33,355 nucleotides of DNA from CAZBZG01 sp964496245 (GCA_964496245.1 CAZBZG010000008.1:1-33355); one strand, 5' to 3'; counted from the first letter of the stretch, positions 13,637-22,293 are shown. Notes: generated from the sequence alone by a model not told the origin. Made by a program: numbers and translations.

Positions 13637-16243
13637 TCACCGCCAGGCCCGCCCCGCGCGCAGGCGCGTCAGGCCGTAGCGCGCTTCCCGCCGCTCGTCC
13701 GGCGTCAGCTTGGCCCGTTCGTCCGTGATGTGCTCGTCGACGGCGAGGGCCGCCTCCAGCAGCTTTGCAGCCGCCTCCGCGCGCCCCAGGTCAGCCTGCA
13801 GGCGCGCGCGCTGGAACCGATAGAGCGGCTTGTACGGATGCAGCTCCACCGCACGCCCCAGCAATGCCGCCGCCTCTTCCATGCGGTCGCGGCGGCCGGG
13901 GTAGAGCCCCACCAGGCGGCGGGCGAGCATGGCATATCCACTCGCGAAATACGGATTGCAGGCCACAACGCGCCGCCAGGCCGCGACAATGGCTTCCTTC
14001 TGGCGTGGGTCGGCCGCCCGCATGAGCCGCTCGGCCTCGATCCGGGCGCGCGCCGGTGAGAGACCGGGGGGGAGCTGGCGCTGCATCTCCTGGTGGAGCC
14101 GCGTCAACAGGAGCTCGGCCCGGTGGCGATGGAGCTCGCTGTCCCTGGGCCGGAGACGGAGCGCTTCGGCATGCGCGGCCAGGACCGCGGCGAAGCGTTC
14201 CTCGCGCTTGTCCGGATCGTCCTCTCGCAACAGGCCGTCCCGTTCCACCTCGGCCACGCGCGCGGCAAAGACCCCCTCCATGTGCCGCAGCACGACCGTA
14301 TGGAACAAGACGAAAAAGCCGGCCACCACCAGGACGGCGCTCAAGCCAGCCACCGGCCGGGAGAGTCGTCGCTGCGAGGCGGACGCCGGTCCGGCGGCGA
14401 TCGCCAGCCCGGCCACCATCCACGTCAGCGTACTCAGGCTGCCGTTCATGAGCGTGAAGTCTGCCACGGCGTGCAGCAGCACGGCGCCCACCCCGAGCAG
14501 CAGCCACGGCCGGAGACCGGACGGATCGAGGGACATCCCCCGCCGCCACGCAACCGCGAACACCATGCACCACAGTCCGGGGAACAGCAGGAAATGCGTG
14601 CCGCCATGGATCCACGCGGCCGTCCACGCCCCGGTGGCCGCACGCACGGACCCGGTGCCCGGCGCTGCGTTCAGTTCGTTGAAGAAGAACTCCACGGACA
14701 GGCCCATGAAAAGGCCGCGCAGGAAGAGCACGTACACCAGCACGAACGCGCCGAGCCCTACGCTGTATCCGAGCTTGCCGAGCTGTGCACGCGTGCGCTC
14801 CGTGCCGGGTTCCGCCGGCTCCGCGGGCACCGGCCCGCCGCGATCGCGCCTGCCGTACAGGAAGCCCCACACGAGCAGGAAGGCCGCGAGCAGACCCACG
14901 CCCCCGTCGGCCGCCAGCTGCAGGTAGTGGTTGTGCACGCGCTTGACCGCCCACCCCGCAGGCCGCTTGTACTGCGTGTAACGGTATCCGAAGTTGTCGA
15001 GCCCCACCCCGCGCAGAGGATACTCGCGGATCATGGCCACGGCCGCCTTCCAGTAGTTGAGCCGGACGGTGACGTGCTTGAGGGCTTCGGCCCGCAGGGC
15101 GGCAAGGCGCGCGGGCACGGGGGTCGCATCGCTCGTCTTGTCGGCCTTACCGAGGCCCACGCCCGCGAACAGGCCGATTCCGCCGATCACGCCAGCGGCC
15201 AGCACGACTGCACCCAGCCCCACGGCTCGGCGGCCGAACGGCGCGGCCGCCCGGGCCCGGGCCTGCAGCCACACGAACTCCGCGATCCAGGCGGCTGCGA
15301 ACAGGACCTGCCCCACCCAGAGCGCCCGGCCGGAAAGCACGAACCCGAGCACGGCCAACGCCAACCCGACCACCGTGCCGAGGGTGACCCCGCACAGGAG
15401 GCCGCCCACGCGCTTCGCCGTGCGGCGACCGGCGGGCACCAGGAAAACCAGAGCGAACAGCTCCACGGCTTTGGCGGTCAGGAACCCCGCCTTGCTGCCG
15501 GTGAGGACAAGGACCAGCACGACCGCAACAGCCACAAGCCCCAGGACGCCCCTTCGCCACCGTGCGGATTCGCCCTCTCCGCGGGCGAGGAGCAGCCCCC
15601 CCAGTGCGGGAAGCAGGAGCAGGCAGAAGTCGGCCAGCGCATTGGGATACCCGAAGGTGCCGCCCACGCGGTCGGACGCCACCCGTCCGCGGTACAGACG
15701 CTGGTGCACCTCACTGTGGCCCGTGACCGCCTCCACGCTCTGCGGATCGGCTTCCAGGGTCCGCCGGAAGTAGTCCGTGCCGTAGGTTCGCTGGTACAAA
15801 CCATAGGCCGCGCCCACGGCCAGGCCGGCGAGGAGACACGCTACGAGCAGCCGGAAACGATCCGGCTGGCGGAAGATGTCGATGACCAGGAGAAACAGCG
15901 CCAGGTCGGCGGCCCACGCCAGGCCCATGTCCAGTGCCGCGCGGCCGTTGCCGTCCGTCCATGCCCGCACCACAGCCAGCGCCACAAAGAGCGCGAAGAG
16001 GCCGACCGGCAGCAGGAACCGCGCGCCGGCCAGCCCCCCTTCCTGCGCGAGGCACTTGCGCAGCAGCCAGACGAAGACCGCGAACCAGACGAGCGCATCC
16101 AGCAGAACGGTCTCGGGTTCCGCCGCGACCTGGCCCGCGCACAGCGGGCGCAGCGCGGCCACCAGTCCCACGACCGCGGTCACCGCCAGCCTCAGGGCCC
16201 GCAGCAGAGAACGGCTCGCAAGCGGCTCGGACGGCGCACTCAT
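13637..16243 (-). CDS. O-antigen ligase-like membrane protein with C-terminal TPR region
   Basis: An 868-aa polytopic membrane protein with about twelve to fourteen hydrophobic helices in residues 1-620 and a soluble helical C-terminal region with TPR-like repeats (about 650-868, HAEALRLRPRDSELHRHRAE, LGRAVELHPYKPLYRFQRAR). The Wzy_C / O-antigen ligase signature is present near 400-450: LRGVGLDNFGYRYTQYK, then HNHYLQLAADGGVG, including the His of the large periplasmic loop. Such enzymes polymerise or ligate undecaprenyl-linked glycans at the outer face of the inner membrane. ATG at 16241-16243 overlaps the stop of the WecA-like gene by 4 bases (ATGA), so the two are translationally coupled: one starts lipid-linked glycan synthesis, the other polymerises or transfers it. 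The open frame continues upstream to 16849 antisense to nothing but the wecA-like gene, so it was not used. Confidence 0.88.
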   Translation of the reverse strand: MSAPSEPLASRSLLRALRLAVTAVVGLVAALRPLCAGQVAAEPETVLLDALVWFAVFVWLLRKCLAQEGGLAGARFLLPVGLFALFVALAVVRAWTDGNGRAALDMGLAWAADLALFLLVIDIFRQPDRFRLLVACLLAGLAVGAAYGLYQRTYGTDYFRRTLEADPQSVEAVTGHSEVHQRLYRGRVASDRVGGTFGYPNALADFCLLLLPALGGLLLARGEGESARWRRGVLGLVAVAVVLVLVLTGSKAGFLTAKAVELFALVFLVPAGRRTAKRVGGLLCGVTLGTVVGLALAVLGFVLSGRALWVGQVLFAAAWIAEFVWLQARARAAAPFGRRAVGLGAVVLAAGVIGGIGLFAGVGLGKADKTSDATPVPARLAALRAEALKHVTVRLNYWKAAVAMIREYPLRGVGLDNFGYRYTQYKRPAGWAVKRVHNHYLQLAADGGVGLLAAFLLVWGFLYGRRDRGGPVPAEPAEPGTERTRAQLGKLGYSVGLGAFVLVYVLFLRGLFMGLSVEFFFNELNAAPGTGSVRAATGAWTAAWIHGGTHFLLFPGLWCMVFAVAWRRGMSLDPSGLRPWLLLGVGAVLLHAVADFTLMNGSLSTLTWMVAGLAIAAGPASASQRRLSRPVAGLSAVLVVAGFFVLFHTVVLRHMEGVFAARVAEVERDGLLREDDPDKREERFAAVLAAHAEALRLRPRDSELHRHRAELLLTRLHQEMQRQLPPGLSPARARIEAERLMRAADPRQKEAIVAAWRRVVACNPYFASGYAMLARRLVGLYPGRRDRMEEAAALLGRAVELHPYKPLYRFQRARLQADLGRAEAAAKLLEAALAVDEHITDERAKLTPDERREARYGLTRLRAGRAWR

Positions 16244-17361
16244 GGCTCGTCTCTTCGGCCGGCAGCATGCTCCAGCAGCACGATCAGGGCGATGACCCCG
16301 ACGCCCAAGAGCAGGATCACCAACGCGCCCGCGTCGTCCACCTCGCCTAGCAGCGTGGCCGCGCCCCCCAGGATCAACCCCAACAGGTAGATGGTGAGCA
16401 CGGCCTGGCGGACGCTCATGCCCAGCCGCTGCAAACGGTGGGAGAAGTGATTCGTGTCGCCTTCGAAGAGCGGCCGGCCCGCGCGCCAGCGAACCCAGAG
16501 CACCGACGCCGTGTCGAAGAGCGGGACGCCCAGGATCAGCACCGGCATGACCGCCGCGGCGAAGTGGCCTTCGCCTTCGTAGTAGGTCCCCGCGACCGTG
16601 AGCGTGCCCAGCAGGAAGCCGACGAAGAGACTGCCCGCATCGCCCAAAAAGAGCCGGGCCGGATGGAAGTTGTACCATAGAAAGCCGAGCAGGGCACCTC
16701 CGAGCACGGCCAGCAACGCGGCCACCAGCCACTGCCCGGCCTGGAGCGTCACGATGAAGAAGAGCGCGGACGCGATGAAGGCGACACCGCCCGACAGCCC
16801 GTCCATGTTGTCGAGCAGATTGAACGCATTGGTCACGAACACGACCCACACCACGGTGAGGAGCCCGCCCACCCAGGCATTCTCGATGAACAGGCTGACG
16901 CGGATCCCGGCCAGCACCAGCACCAGCGCCGCAGCGGTCTGCACCGTCAATTTGGATGCGGGCCGCAGGCGATATCGGTCGTCAGCCAACCCCACCGCAA
17001 AGACGGCGGTGGCGCCGACCAGGATGGCGCCAAAGCGGCCGACCGTCCGCGGCAGCATCAGTCCGCCCAGGAGGGGGCCGAACGGCCGCAGGAAAGCGGG
17101 GAGGGTTGCGGCGTCCGCCGCCGCCCGGTCGTGGAGGAACGCGACACCCGCGTAGGCGAGCACCGCGATCCCGACGACCGTGCCGTAGACCGCGATCCCG
17201 CCGCCGTAGGGGATCGGCTTCGCGTGCACCTTGCGCGGTCCCGGCGGATCCACGAGGCCCAACCGCTCGGCAACGCGCGCCGCCAGCGGCGTCAGCACGA
17301 GCGCGAGCCCCACTGCCAGGGCAAACAGCACGCCGTAGAGAATGGCGAAGGCATCGCTCAC
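16240..17361 (-). CDS. WecA/TagO-type undecaprenyl-phosphate sugar-1-phosphate transferase
   Basis: A 373-aa integral membrane enzyme of the MraY/WecA superfamily with about ten or eleven helices. Family motifs in order: PRKVHAKPIPYGGG after the first helix, LADDRYRLRP (the Mg-binding Asp pair), NAFNLLDNMDGLSGG, the FLGDAGSLFVGF motif and the C-terminal HFSHRLQRLG loop where WecA has HIHH. It transfers a sugar-1-phosphate, commonly GlcNAc-1-P, from a UDP-sugar to undecaprenyl phosphate, the first step of O-antigen, teichoic-acid or exopolysaccharide chains. The start is GTG at 17359-17361 with GAGGAGC upstream. It overlaps the O-antigen-ligase-like gene, so this pair looks like the ends of a polysaccharide pathway without the intervening glycosyltransferases. 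Confidence 0.93.
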   Translation of the reverse strand: MSDAFAILYGVLFALAVGLALVLTPLAARVAERLGLVDPPGPRKVHAKPIPYGGGIAVYGTVVGIAVLAYAGVAFLHDRAAADAATLPAFLRPFGPLLGGLMLPRTVGRFGAILVGATAVFAVGLADDRYRLRPASKLTVQTAAALVLVLAGIRVSLFIENAWVGGLLTVVWVVFVTNAFNLLDNMDGLSGGVAFIASALFFIVTLQAGQWLVAALLAVLGGALLGFLWYNFHPARLFLGDAGSLFVGFLLGTLTVAGTYYEGEGHFAAAVMPVLILGVPLFDTASVLWVRWRAGRPLFEGDTNHFSHRLQRLGMSVRQAVLTIYLLGLILGGAATLLGEVDDAGALVILLLGVGVIALIVLLEHAAGRRDEP

Positions 17362-17409
17362 CGTACGCTCCTCGGCTCCGCTCCCACCGCTTTCGCCAGC
17401 CCGGCCGGC

Positions 17410-17940
17410 TCACGCCTCGGCGCCGTTCTCCGTCTGCAAGAACCGGGCGTACTCGTCTTCGAAATTGGGCGAGAACACGCCCGTCCCCAGTGCCCGTTCG
17501 ATCGCCGGTCGGGTCCAGAACCGCAACGCTTCGATCTCCGCCTCCTGCCGGCGAAACGGGCCTTCGGCCTGGCAGGCAAAGGTGTTCACCAATTCGCTCT
17601 CCACGGCGTTCTGCAGGACGTAGCGGTACAGGAAACGCGGCGTCACGGTCTCTGTGGAGAGACCCACCTCCTCCCAGAGTTCCCGCGCAAGTGCGTCCTC
17701 CACGCTCTCGCCCCAGGCCACGTGCCCGCCCACCGACGTGTCCCACTTGCCGGGCTCGATGTCCTTGCTATGGGCGCGCAACTGGAGGAGGACCTCGCCC
17801 GCCCGGTTCGTGATCAGGCAGTGCACGACCGGATGGAGCAGGCGGGGATCGCCGTGACACTCCGACCGCCAGGCCGCGCCGATCACGCACCCCGAAGTGT
17901 CGACCAGGGGAAACCGCTCGTCTTGGTTCGGCTCACGCAT
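17410..17940 (-). CDS. Nudix hydrolase
   Basis: A 176-aa hydrolase with a perfect Nudix box at 72-94: Gly72, x5, Glu78, x7, then RELWEEVGL. It hydrolyses nucleoside-diphosphate-linked compounds with Mg2+. The N-terminal part (VHCLITNRAGEVLLQLRA, KWDTSVGGHV) resembles the IPP isomerase-like subgroup (YfcD type), whose substrates are uncertain. It is the last gene of the minus-strand operon that contains homoserine dehydrogenase and the ApgM-family enzyme, 25 bases behind the latter. The ATG at 17938-17940 has only a weak AAGG far upstream. It may have no functional link to threonine synthesis. Confidence 0.9.
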   Translation of the reverse strand: MREPNQDERFPLVDTSGCVIGAAWRSECHGDPRLLHPVVHCLITNRAGEVLLQLRAHSKDIEPGKWDTSVGGHVAWGESVEDALARELWEEVGLSTETVTPRFLYRYVLQNAVESELVNTFACQAEGPFRRQEAEIEALRFWTRPAIERALGTGVFSPNFEDEYARFLQTENGAEA

Positions 17941-17965
17941 GGGTCGGTCGAAGCCTTGGGCGCGG

Positions 17966-19150
17966 TCAGGCCGTGAGCAGCCGCATGAGCCCTCCCGGCG
18001 GGACTCGGCTGGGCGCACCGGCCGCAGCTGTGGATTCGGTGAAGACGTCGCCGCCCTCGGCCGCGATGCCCGGCCCCCACAGCACAAAGGGCACGGGGTC
18101 CGCCGTGTGCGTACGCAACTCGACCGGCGTCGGATGATCCGGCAGGCACAGGATGCGCAAGTCGCCCGCGCGCGCCGCCTCCTCCAGCAGCGGTTGCAGG
18201 ATGTGGCGGTCGATCCGCTCCAGGGCCTTGACCTTTTCGTCGGGTTCTCCGTTGTGCCCCGCTTCGTCGGGGGCTTCCACGTGCACCACCACCAGATCCC
18301 TGCGCTTCAGGCAGGCGCAGGCCGCCGCCCCCTTGCCGGCATAGTCGGTGTCGTAGTAGCCGGTGGCACCGGGCACCTCGATGATCTCCAGCCCGGCCAG
18401 GCGGCCGATGCCCTTGAGCAGGTCCACGGCGCTGATGATGCCGCCGGTCAGGCCGTAGAGCGAAGCGAACGACGCGAGCGTCGGCGTGACGCCGCCGCCC
18501 CAGAGCCAGAGATGGGTGGCGGGAAGCTCCCCCCGGGCGACGCGGCGCTGGTTGACGGCGCATCCGGCCAGATGCCGGCCGCTCGCCCGTTCGATCTCCA
18601 GGAGACGCTCGGCACCCGGCCCGCTCGGTTCGTGGGCATCGATGGATTCCCCCATGATGTCGTGGGGCGGGCTGCGATCGGGAATGGTGTCGGCCATGTC
18701 GGCCATCACGCAGAGGTGCCGGTAGCCCACCCCTGGCACGAGCTTGACGCCCGCGATCCCCAGGGCCTCGTCGAGCTGGAGGATGAGCTCGCGCGCCTCG
18801 TCCGTGCTGATGTGGCCGGCCGCATAGTCGGCGAGGGTTCCGTCCTTCACCGTCACCGTGTTGGCCCGGAAGACCGCCTCCCCGGGCGCCAGCTCGATGC
18901 CCAAAGCCGCCGCTTCCAGGGGGGCGCGGCCCGTATAGCTCTCGGACGGGTCGTAGCCCAGCACCGACAGGTTGGCCACATCCGACCCGGGCTTCATGCC
19001 CGCGGGAATGGTCTGGACCATGCCGAGACGCCCGTCCCGGGCCAGCCGGTCCATGTGGGGGATGTCGGCCGCCTCCAGGGCGGTCTTGCCTTCCAGGGCC
19101 GGGTGCGGCCGGTCAGCCACCCCGTCCGGCACCACGATGGCATATCGCAT
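17966..19150 (-). CDS. ApgM-family cofactor-independent phosphoglycerate mutase or homoserine kinase
   Basis: A 394-aa alkaline-phosphatase-superfamily enzyme of the archaeal-type phosphoglycerate mutase family (COG3635). It opens YAIVVPDGVAD, with metal ligand Asp9, carries the active-site serine motif PGSDVANLSVLGYDP (Ser56 aligns with the catalytic Ser), and later VHVEAPDEAGHNGE and LPDHPTPVELRTHTADPVP with the remaining metal-binding Asp and His residues. The family includes mutases but also, in several bacteria without ThrB, enzymes shown or proposed to act as homoserine kinase. Here the gene starts 4 bases after homoserine dehydrogenase, which favours the homoserine kinase role. Length fits both. 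The ATG at 19148-19150 lacks its own clear ribosome binding site because the genes abut. Confidence 0.88.
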   Translation of the reverse strand: MRYAIVVPDGVADRPHPALEGKTALEAADIPHMDRLARDGRLGMVQTIPAGMKPGSDVANLSVLGYDPSESYTGRAPLEAAALGIELAPGEAVFRANTVTVKDGTLADYAAGHISTDEARELILQLDEALGIAGVKLVPGVGYRHLCVMADMADTIPDRSPPHDIMGESIDAHEPSGPGAERLLEIERASGRHLAGCAVNQRRVARGELPATHLWLWGGGVTPTLASFASLYGLTGGIISAVDLLKGIGRLAGLEIIEVPGATGYYDTDYAGKGAAACACLKRRDLVVVHVEAPDEAGHNGEPDEKVKALERIDRHILQPLLEEAARAGDLRILCLPDHPTPVELRTHTADPVPFVLWGPGIAAEGGDVFTESTAAAGAPSRVPPGGLMRLLTA

Positions 19151-19154
19151 GCGT

Positions 19155-20459
19155 CTATCCCTCGATGCGGAGCAGCACGGGTTCGCTGCGCACGAAATCC
19201 ATCGTCCCGATCTCGGCCATGGAGGCCCGCACATCGCCTTCCCGGGCCGCATGCGTCAGGATCGAGATCGGCACCCGGTTGGGTTCGCCTTCGTCCTCGA
19301 ACTGGTGGACCGAAGCGATGCTGACGTGGTGCGCGCCGAGCGATGTGGTGATGTGGCCGAGCACGCCCGGCCGGTCGCTCACGATGAACCGCAGGTAGTA
19401 CCGCGTCTGGTAATCGTCCATGCTCGCCAACGCATAATGCGGCTCCACGGCCGGCTTCCATGTGGGCGCGCACACGTCGCCCTTGAGGCTGCGGGCGATC
19501 TGCACCACGTCGGCGATGACCGCGCTCGCAGTCGGATCCCGCCCGGCCCCCCGCCCGTAGAACATGGCCTCCTGGACCACGTCCCCGTGGAGGATCACGG
19601 CGTTCATGCTGCCCTGGACGCTCGCCAGCGGATGGCTCTTGGGAAGCAAGGCCGGATGGACCGAGAGAAAGAGAGACCCATTCTCTTCCTGGGGGCGTGC
19701 CACGGCGAGCAACTTGACCACATAGCCCAGATACGCGGCGAAATTCACATCCATCAGATCGATCGCCTGGATCCCTTCGACGTGGAGCGCGGAAAAATCG
19801 ATCCAGGTCTCCAGCGCCAACGCCGACAGCAACGCGATCTTGTGCCCGGAATCGGTGCCGTTGACGTCGAACGTCGGATCCGCCTCGGCATACCCGAGCT
19901 TCTGGGCCGCGCCAAGCGCGTCCTCGTAGGACTCGCCGCGCCCGATCATCTCGCTCAGGATGTAGTTGCAGGTCCCGTTGACGATGCCCAGGAGGCGCGT
20001 GACGCGGTTGACGACCAACCCCTCGCGCAGGGCGAGGATGAGCGGGATCCCCCCGCACACGGCGCCTTCGAAGGCGATGGGCACCCCCCGCTTCTCGGCG
20101 ATCGAGAAGAGCTCTGCGCCCCGTTCCGCGAGCAGCGCCTTGTTGGCCGTGACCACGGGCTTGCCCGCCTCCAGGGCCGCACGCACGATATCGTGGGCCA
20201 CGCCCGTGCCGCCCACCAGTTCCACCACGATGTCGGTGCCGGGATCCCGGACGACGGTCTCGTAGTCGTCGACGAGATCGGCTTCGGGCACGCCGGCATC
20301 GAGCGCCTTCTGACGGTCGACGTCGGCCACCTTTCCCAGAACGACCTCCACGCCGCTCCGCCGCAGCAGCAGGTCACGCCGTCCGGAGAGGCATTCGACG
20401 ATGCCGGCTCCGATCGTGCCCACACCGACCAGGCCGATGCGACACACGCTGTCGCTCAT
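19155..20459 (-). CDS. hom: homoserine dehydrogenase
   Basis: A 434-aa enzyme that reduces aspartate semialdehyde to homoserine with NAD(P)H, a branch point to threonine and methionine. The nucleotide-binding loop is GLVGVGTIGAGIVE, then NKALLAERG, the hydride-transfer region EGAVCGGIPLI and NGTCNYILSEM, and a catalytic Lys in YLGYVVKLLAVA; Asp and Glu ligands fall in EADPTFDVNG. A C-terminal ACT domain (about 355-434, RYYLRFIVSDRPGVLGHITT) should sense an amino acid, probably threonine. It overlaps the 88-aa upstream gene by 4 bases (ATGA) and is followed 4 bases later by the ApgM-family gene. Aspartokinase and threonine synthase are not in the window. Confidence 0.97.
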   Translation of the reverse strand: MSDSVCRIGLVGVGTIGAGIVECLSGRRDLLLRRSGVEVVLGKVADVDRQKALDAGVPEADLVDDYETVVRDPGTDIVVELVGGTGVAHDIVRAALEAGKPVVTANKALLAERGAELFSIAEKRGVPIAFEGAVCGGIPLILALREGLVVNRVTRLLGIVNGTCNYILSEMIGRGESYEDALGAAQKLGYAEADPTFDVNGTDSGHKIALLSALALETWIDFSALHVEGIQAIDLMDVNFAAYLGYVVKLLAVARPQEENGSLFLSVHPALLPKSHPLASVQGSMNAVILHGDVVQEAMFYGRGAGRDPTASAVIADVVQIARSLKGDVCAPTWKPAVEPHYALASMDDYQTRYYLRFIVSDRPGVLGHITTSLGAHHVSIASVHQFEDEGEPNRVPISILTHAAREGDVRASMAEIGTMDFVRSEPVLLRIEG

Positions 20460-20722
20460 GCGTCTTCCTTTCCAGGCGGGTCGCTGAACAGGGTCAGGAA
20501 GCGTTCCGCACGGTCGCCGCCGCCCGCCTTCAGCACCTCGAACGCTTCGAGCAGCTTCTGCCACCGCGGGTCCCGGGCGGCTTCCGTACCCTCCGGGCTG
20601 CGCTCGATGCGGTCCAGGGCAGCCGCCGTTTCCAGAAGATACCGGCGCATGTCCAGGAAGTACATGTCCAGCAGCTCCGTGGCCGACTTGGGACTTGGAC
20701 GGGATGCCTGGGACTGCGTCAT
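20456..20722 (-). CDS. small hypothetical protein, 88 aa, first gene of the hom operon
   Basis: An 88-aa soluble, mainly helical protein: a Ser/Pro-rich start, a helix ATELLDMYFLDMRRYLLETA, a charged middle (IERSPEGTEAARDPRWQK) and a helix LLEAFEVLKAG, ending in a flexible tail. No known motif. It is clearly a gene: CAGGAGGAGC precedes its ATG, a promoter lies at 20779-20807, and its stop overlaps the hom start. Its position suggests a role or expression link with threonine biosynthesis, but no function can be assigned. Confidence 0.75.
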   Translation of the reverse strand: MTQSQASRPSPKSATELLDMYFLDMRRYLLETAAALDRIERSPEGTEAARDPRWQKLLEAFEVLKAGGGDRAERFLTLFSDPPGKEDA

Positions 20723-20778
20723 GTTCGCTCCTCCTGCGTGGGAACCCGGCATGCAAGGTACGCAGCCGGGAAACGTTT

Positions 20779-20807
20779 ATTGTGTCCGATTCCCGGGATC
20801 AGGGCAA
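20779..20807 (-). promoter_or_regulatory. probable promoter of the small protein-hom-apgM-nudix operon
   Basis: Minus strand TTGCCC (20802-20807) and CACAAT (20779-20784), spacer 17 bases. Leader about 50 nt to the ATG at 20722. No attenuator-like Thr-rich leader peptide is visible in it. Confidence 0.5.
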
Positions 20808-20857
20808 CCAAAAAGCCGATCCGGCCGACCATCGCTCGCGGCCGCAGGGCATTCTGC

Positions 20858-20886
20858 TTGCAGCCACGCACGCGCGCAGATAGCAT
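20858..20886 (+). promoter_or_regulatory. probable promoter of birA
   Basis: TTGCAG (20858-20863), 17-base spacer, TAGCAT (20881-20886). Start near 20893, leader about 17 nt containing GGGGAGAGG. Confidence 0.5.
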
Positions 20887-20909
20887 TCCGCATCGGGGAG
20901 AGGATCGGT

Positions 20910-21674
20910 ATGCGTCTAGAGCCGCCGGTGTGGCACGCATCGCTTCCATCCACCAATGCGTTTCTGCGGGAACGCCTTCTCGCCGGGGATCCTGTGCCGG
21001 CCGGCACGGTCGTGGCCGCGCGCGAGCAGACGGCCGGACGGGGGCGCGGCGCGAAAACGTGGGTCTCGAGCCCCGGGCGTGACCTGGCCTTTTCGGTGCT
21101 CCTGCACGCGGCCGGTGACGCCCAACGGCGCAGAAGCCTTCCCATGGTCGGGGCCCTGGCCGTGGCCGAGGCGCTCGCCAGCTACGGTCTGGCAACGCGG
21201 CTCAAATGGCCGAACGACGTGCGAGTGGGGACAGCCAAGATCGCCGGTGTGCTCGCGGACATCGTGTCCCGCGCGGACGCGGAGGCCGTGGTGCTCGGCA
21301 TCGGCGTGAACGTGAACATGACCGCAGCGGAAGCCGCCCGGATCGATCCGCCGGCCACGTCCCTCTACAGAGAAACGGGCCGGCCGGCTCCGTTGGAGGA
21401 GGTGCTCGCCTGCATCCTCTGTCCGCTCCAGACCTGGCTGACCGTCTGGACGGAACAGGGCTTCGCTGGTCTGCGCATTGCGTGGGAGGCGCAGGCCGAA
21501 GGCGTGGACCGGCCGGTGCGGGTGTTCCGGCGGGGAGCGGTCCTGGCCGGGGTGCTCCACGGGTTCGGACCCGACGGCGAGTTGCTCGTCCAGACCCCGG
21601 CGGGCGCGATCGAACCCGTGTGCGCCGCCGACCGCGTGGAACTGGCTTCAGCCAATTCCCGCAAAAAAGGTTGA
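20910..21674 (+). CDS. birA: biotin--[acetyl-CoA carboxylase] ligase, monofunctional
   Basis: A 254-aa biotin protein ligase. It activates biotin to biotinyl-AMP and attaches it to the carboxyl carrier Lys. Motifs in order: PSTNAFLRE (ATP side), AAREQTAGRGRGAKTWVSS (the GRGR-x-x-x-W biotin/AMP loop), LKWPNDVRV with the active-site Lys, then KIAGVLADIV and VLGIGVNVNM, and a C-terminal SH3-like domain (about 205-250). Unlike the E. coli protein it has no N-terminal winged-helix repressor domain, so it should not regulate transcription. ATG at 20910, ribosome binding site GGGGAGAGG, promoter at 20858-20886. Its stop overlaps the -35 box of the next promoter. Confidence 0.95.
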   Translation: MRLEPPVWHASLPSTNAFLRERLLAGDPVPAGTVVAAREQTAGRGRGAKTWVSSPGRDLAFSVLLHAAGDAQRRRSLPMVGALAVAEALASYGLATRLKWPNDVRVGTAKIAGVLADIVSRADAEAVVLGIGVNVNMTAAEAARIDPPATSLYRETGRPAPLEEVLACILCPLQTWLTVWTEQGFAGLRIAWEAQAEGVDRPVRVFRRGAVLAGVLHGFGPDGELLVQTPAGAIEPVCAADRVELASANSRKKG

Positions 21675-21699
21675 CCTGCGCCCGCGGACGGGGCAGAAT
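21671..21699 (+). promoter_or_regulatory. promoter inside the birA stop, for the 179-aa protein and glycerate kinase
   Basis: TTGACC (21671-21676), 17-base spacer, CAGAAT (21694-21699). The TGA of birA lies within the -35 hexamer, the same arrangement as at 11524-11529. Leader about 48 nt with AGGGAGC before the GTG at 21754. Confidence 0.6.
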
Positions 21700-21753
21700 G
21701 AACAGCGCACGGCGAGATGGCCCCGGTCTGTCGGGCACGCACAGGGAGCATCC

Positions 21754-22293
21754 GTGGAAGACGCAAACGAACCCCAGTTCCACCCCATCCGGCAAATCCT
21801 CCCCGATCTTCTGATGACACAACTGCTTGCGGCCGATGTCTATGCGACGTTCGTGAAATGGGCCGAAGGTGAGGAAGAAGCGCTGTGGCAGGAGATGCTG
21901 AGCACGGAGCTCTCCAACGTGCGATTCGTGGGCATGCTCGCGGAGGAAGAGGCGCTTCCGCCCCTCGAGCTTCCACCGGTCAAGATCGAGGCCTTCCGGG
22001 AGCTGTGCCGCAACGCGCGCGAGTACGCGACCCAGTCGGCCTTCGAACGCACGCTCTGGGCCTTGCGCGTGGAGCACGCGGAGATCGACTTCGGCCTGGA
22101 GCGCCTTGCCGCGAACGTGGTGAGCCATGCGCCGGAGACGCCGGTGTACCCGGGCCGCCTCCACGAGCAGTACCACCGCCTGCTCGAGTGGTCCCAGCGA
22201 TACAAGGGCGCCCGGGAGATCGCCATCCAGGTCGCGCGCATCGAAGAGCACCTCCCACGCATGAGTGACTCAGGAATCCAGCAGAACCCGTGA
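21754..22293 (+). CDS. hypothetical helical protein, ferritin-like pattern
   Basis: A 179-aa all-helical protein without signal peptide or membrane segment. Helices carry regularly spaced acidic residues and histidines, for example EEEALWQEMLSTELSNVRF (40-58) and ALRVEHAEIDFGLE (103-116), which recalls four-helix ferritin-like or rubrerythrin-like proteins, but the canonical ExxH pair is not clear enough to call metal binding. The start is GTG at 21754 with GGGAG upstream; no ATG is available before it. Its stop overlaps the GTG of glycerate kinase by 4 bases (GTGA), so the two are co-translated. Could equally be an unrelated helical bundle. Confidence 0.65.
   Translation: MEDANEPQFHPIRQILPDLLMTQLLAADVYATFVKWAEGEEEALWQEMLSTELSNVRFVGMLAEEEALPPLELPPVKIEAFRELCRNAREYATQSAFERTLWALRVEHAEIDFGLERLAANVVSHAPETPVYPGRLHEQYHRLLEWSQRYKGAREIAIQVARIEEHLPRMSDSGIQQNP

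Noticed and set aside
14093..16390. Plus-strand frame of 765 codons
   Set aside because: Antisense to the O-antigen-ligase-like gene; high His/Arg/Gln content and no recognisable domain.
18972..20900. Plus-strand frame that runs into birA
   Set aside because: The part upstream of 20910 is antisense to homoserine dehydrogenase; birA homology, ribosome binding site and promoter begin near 20860-20910.
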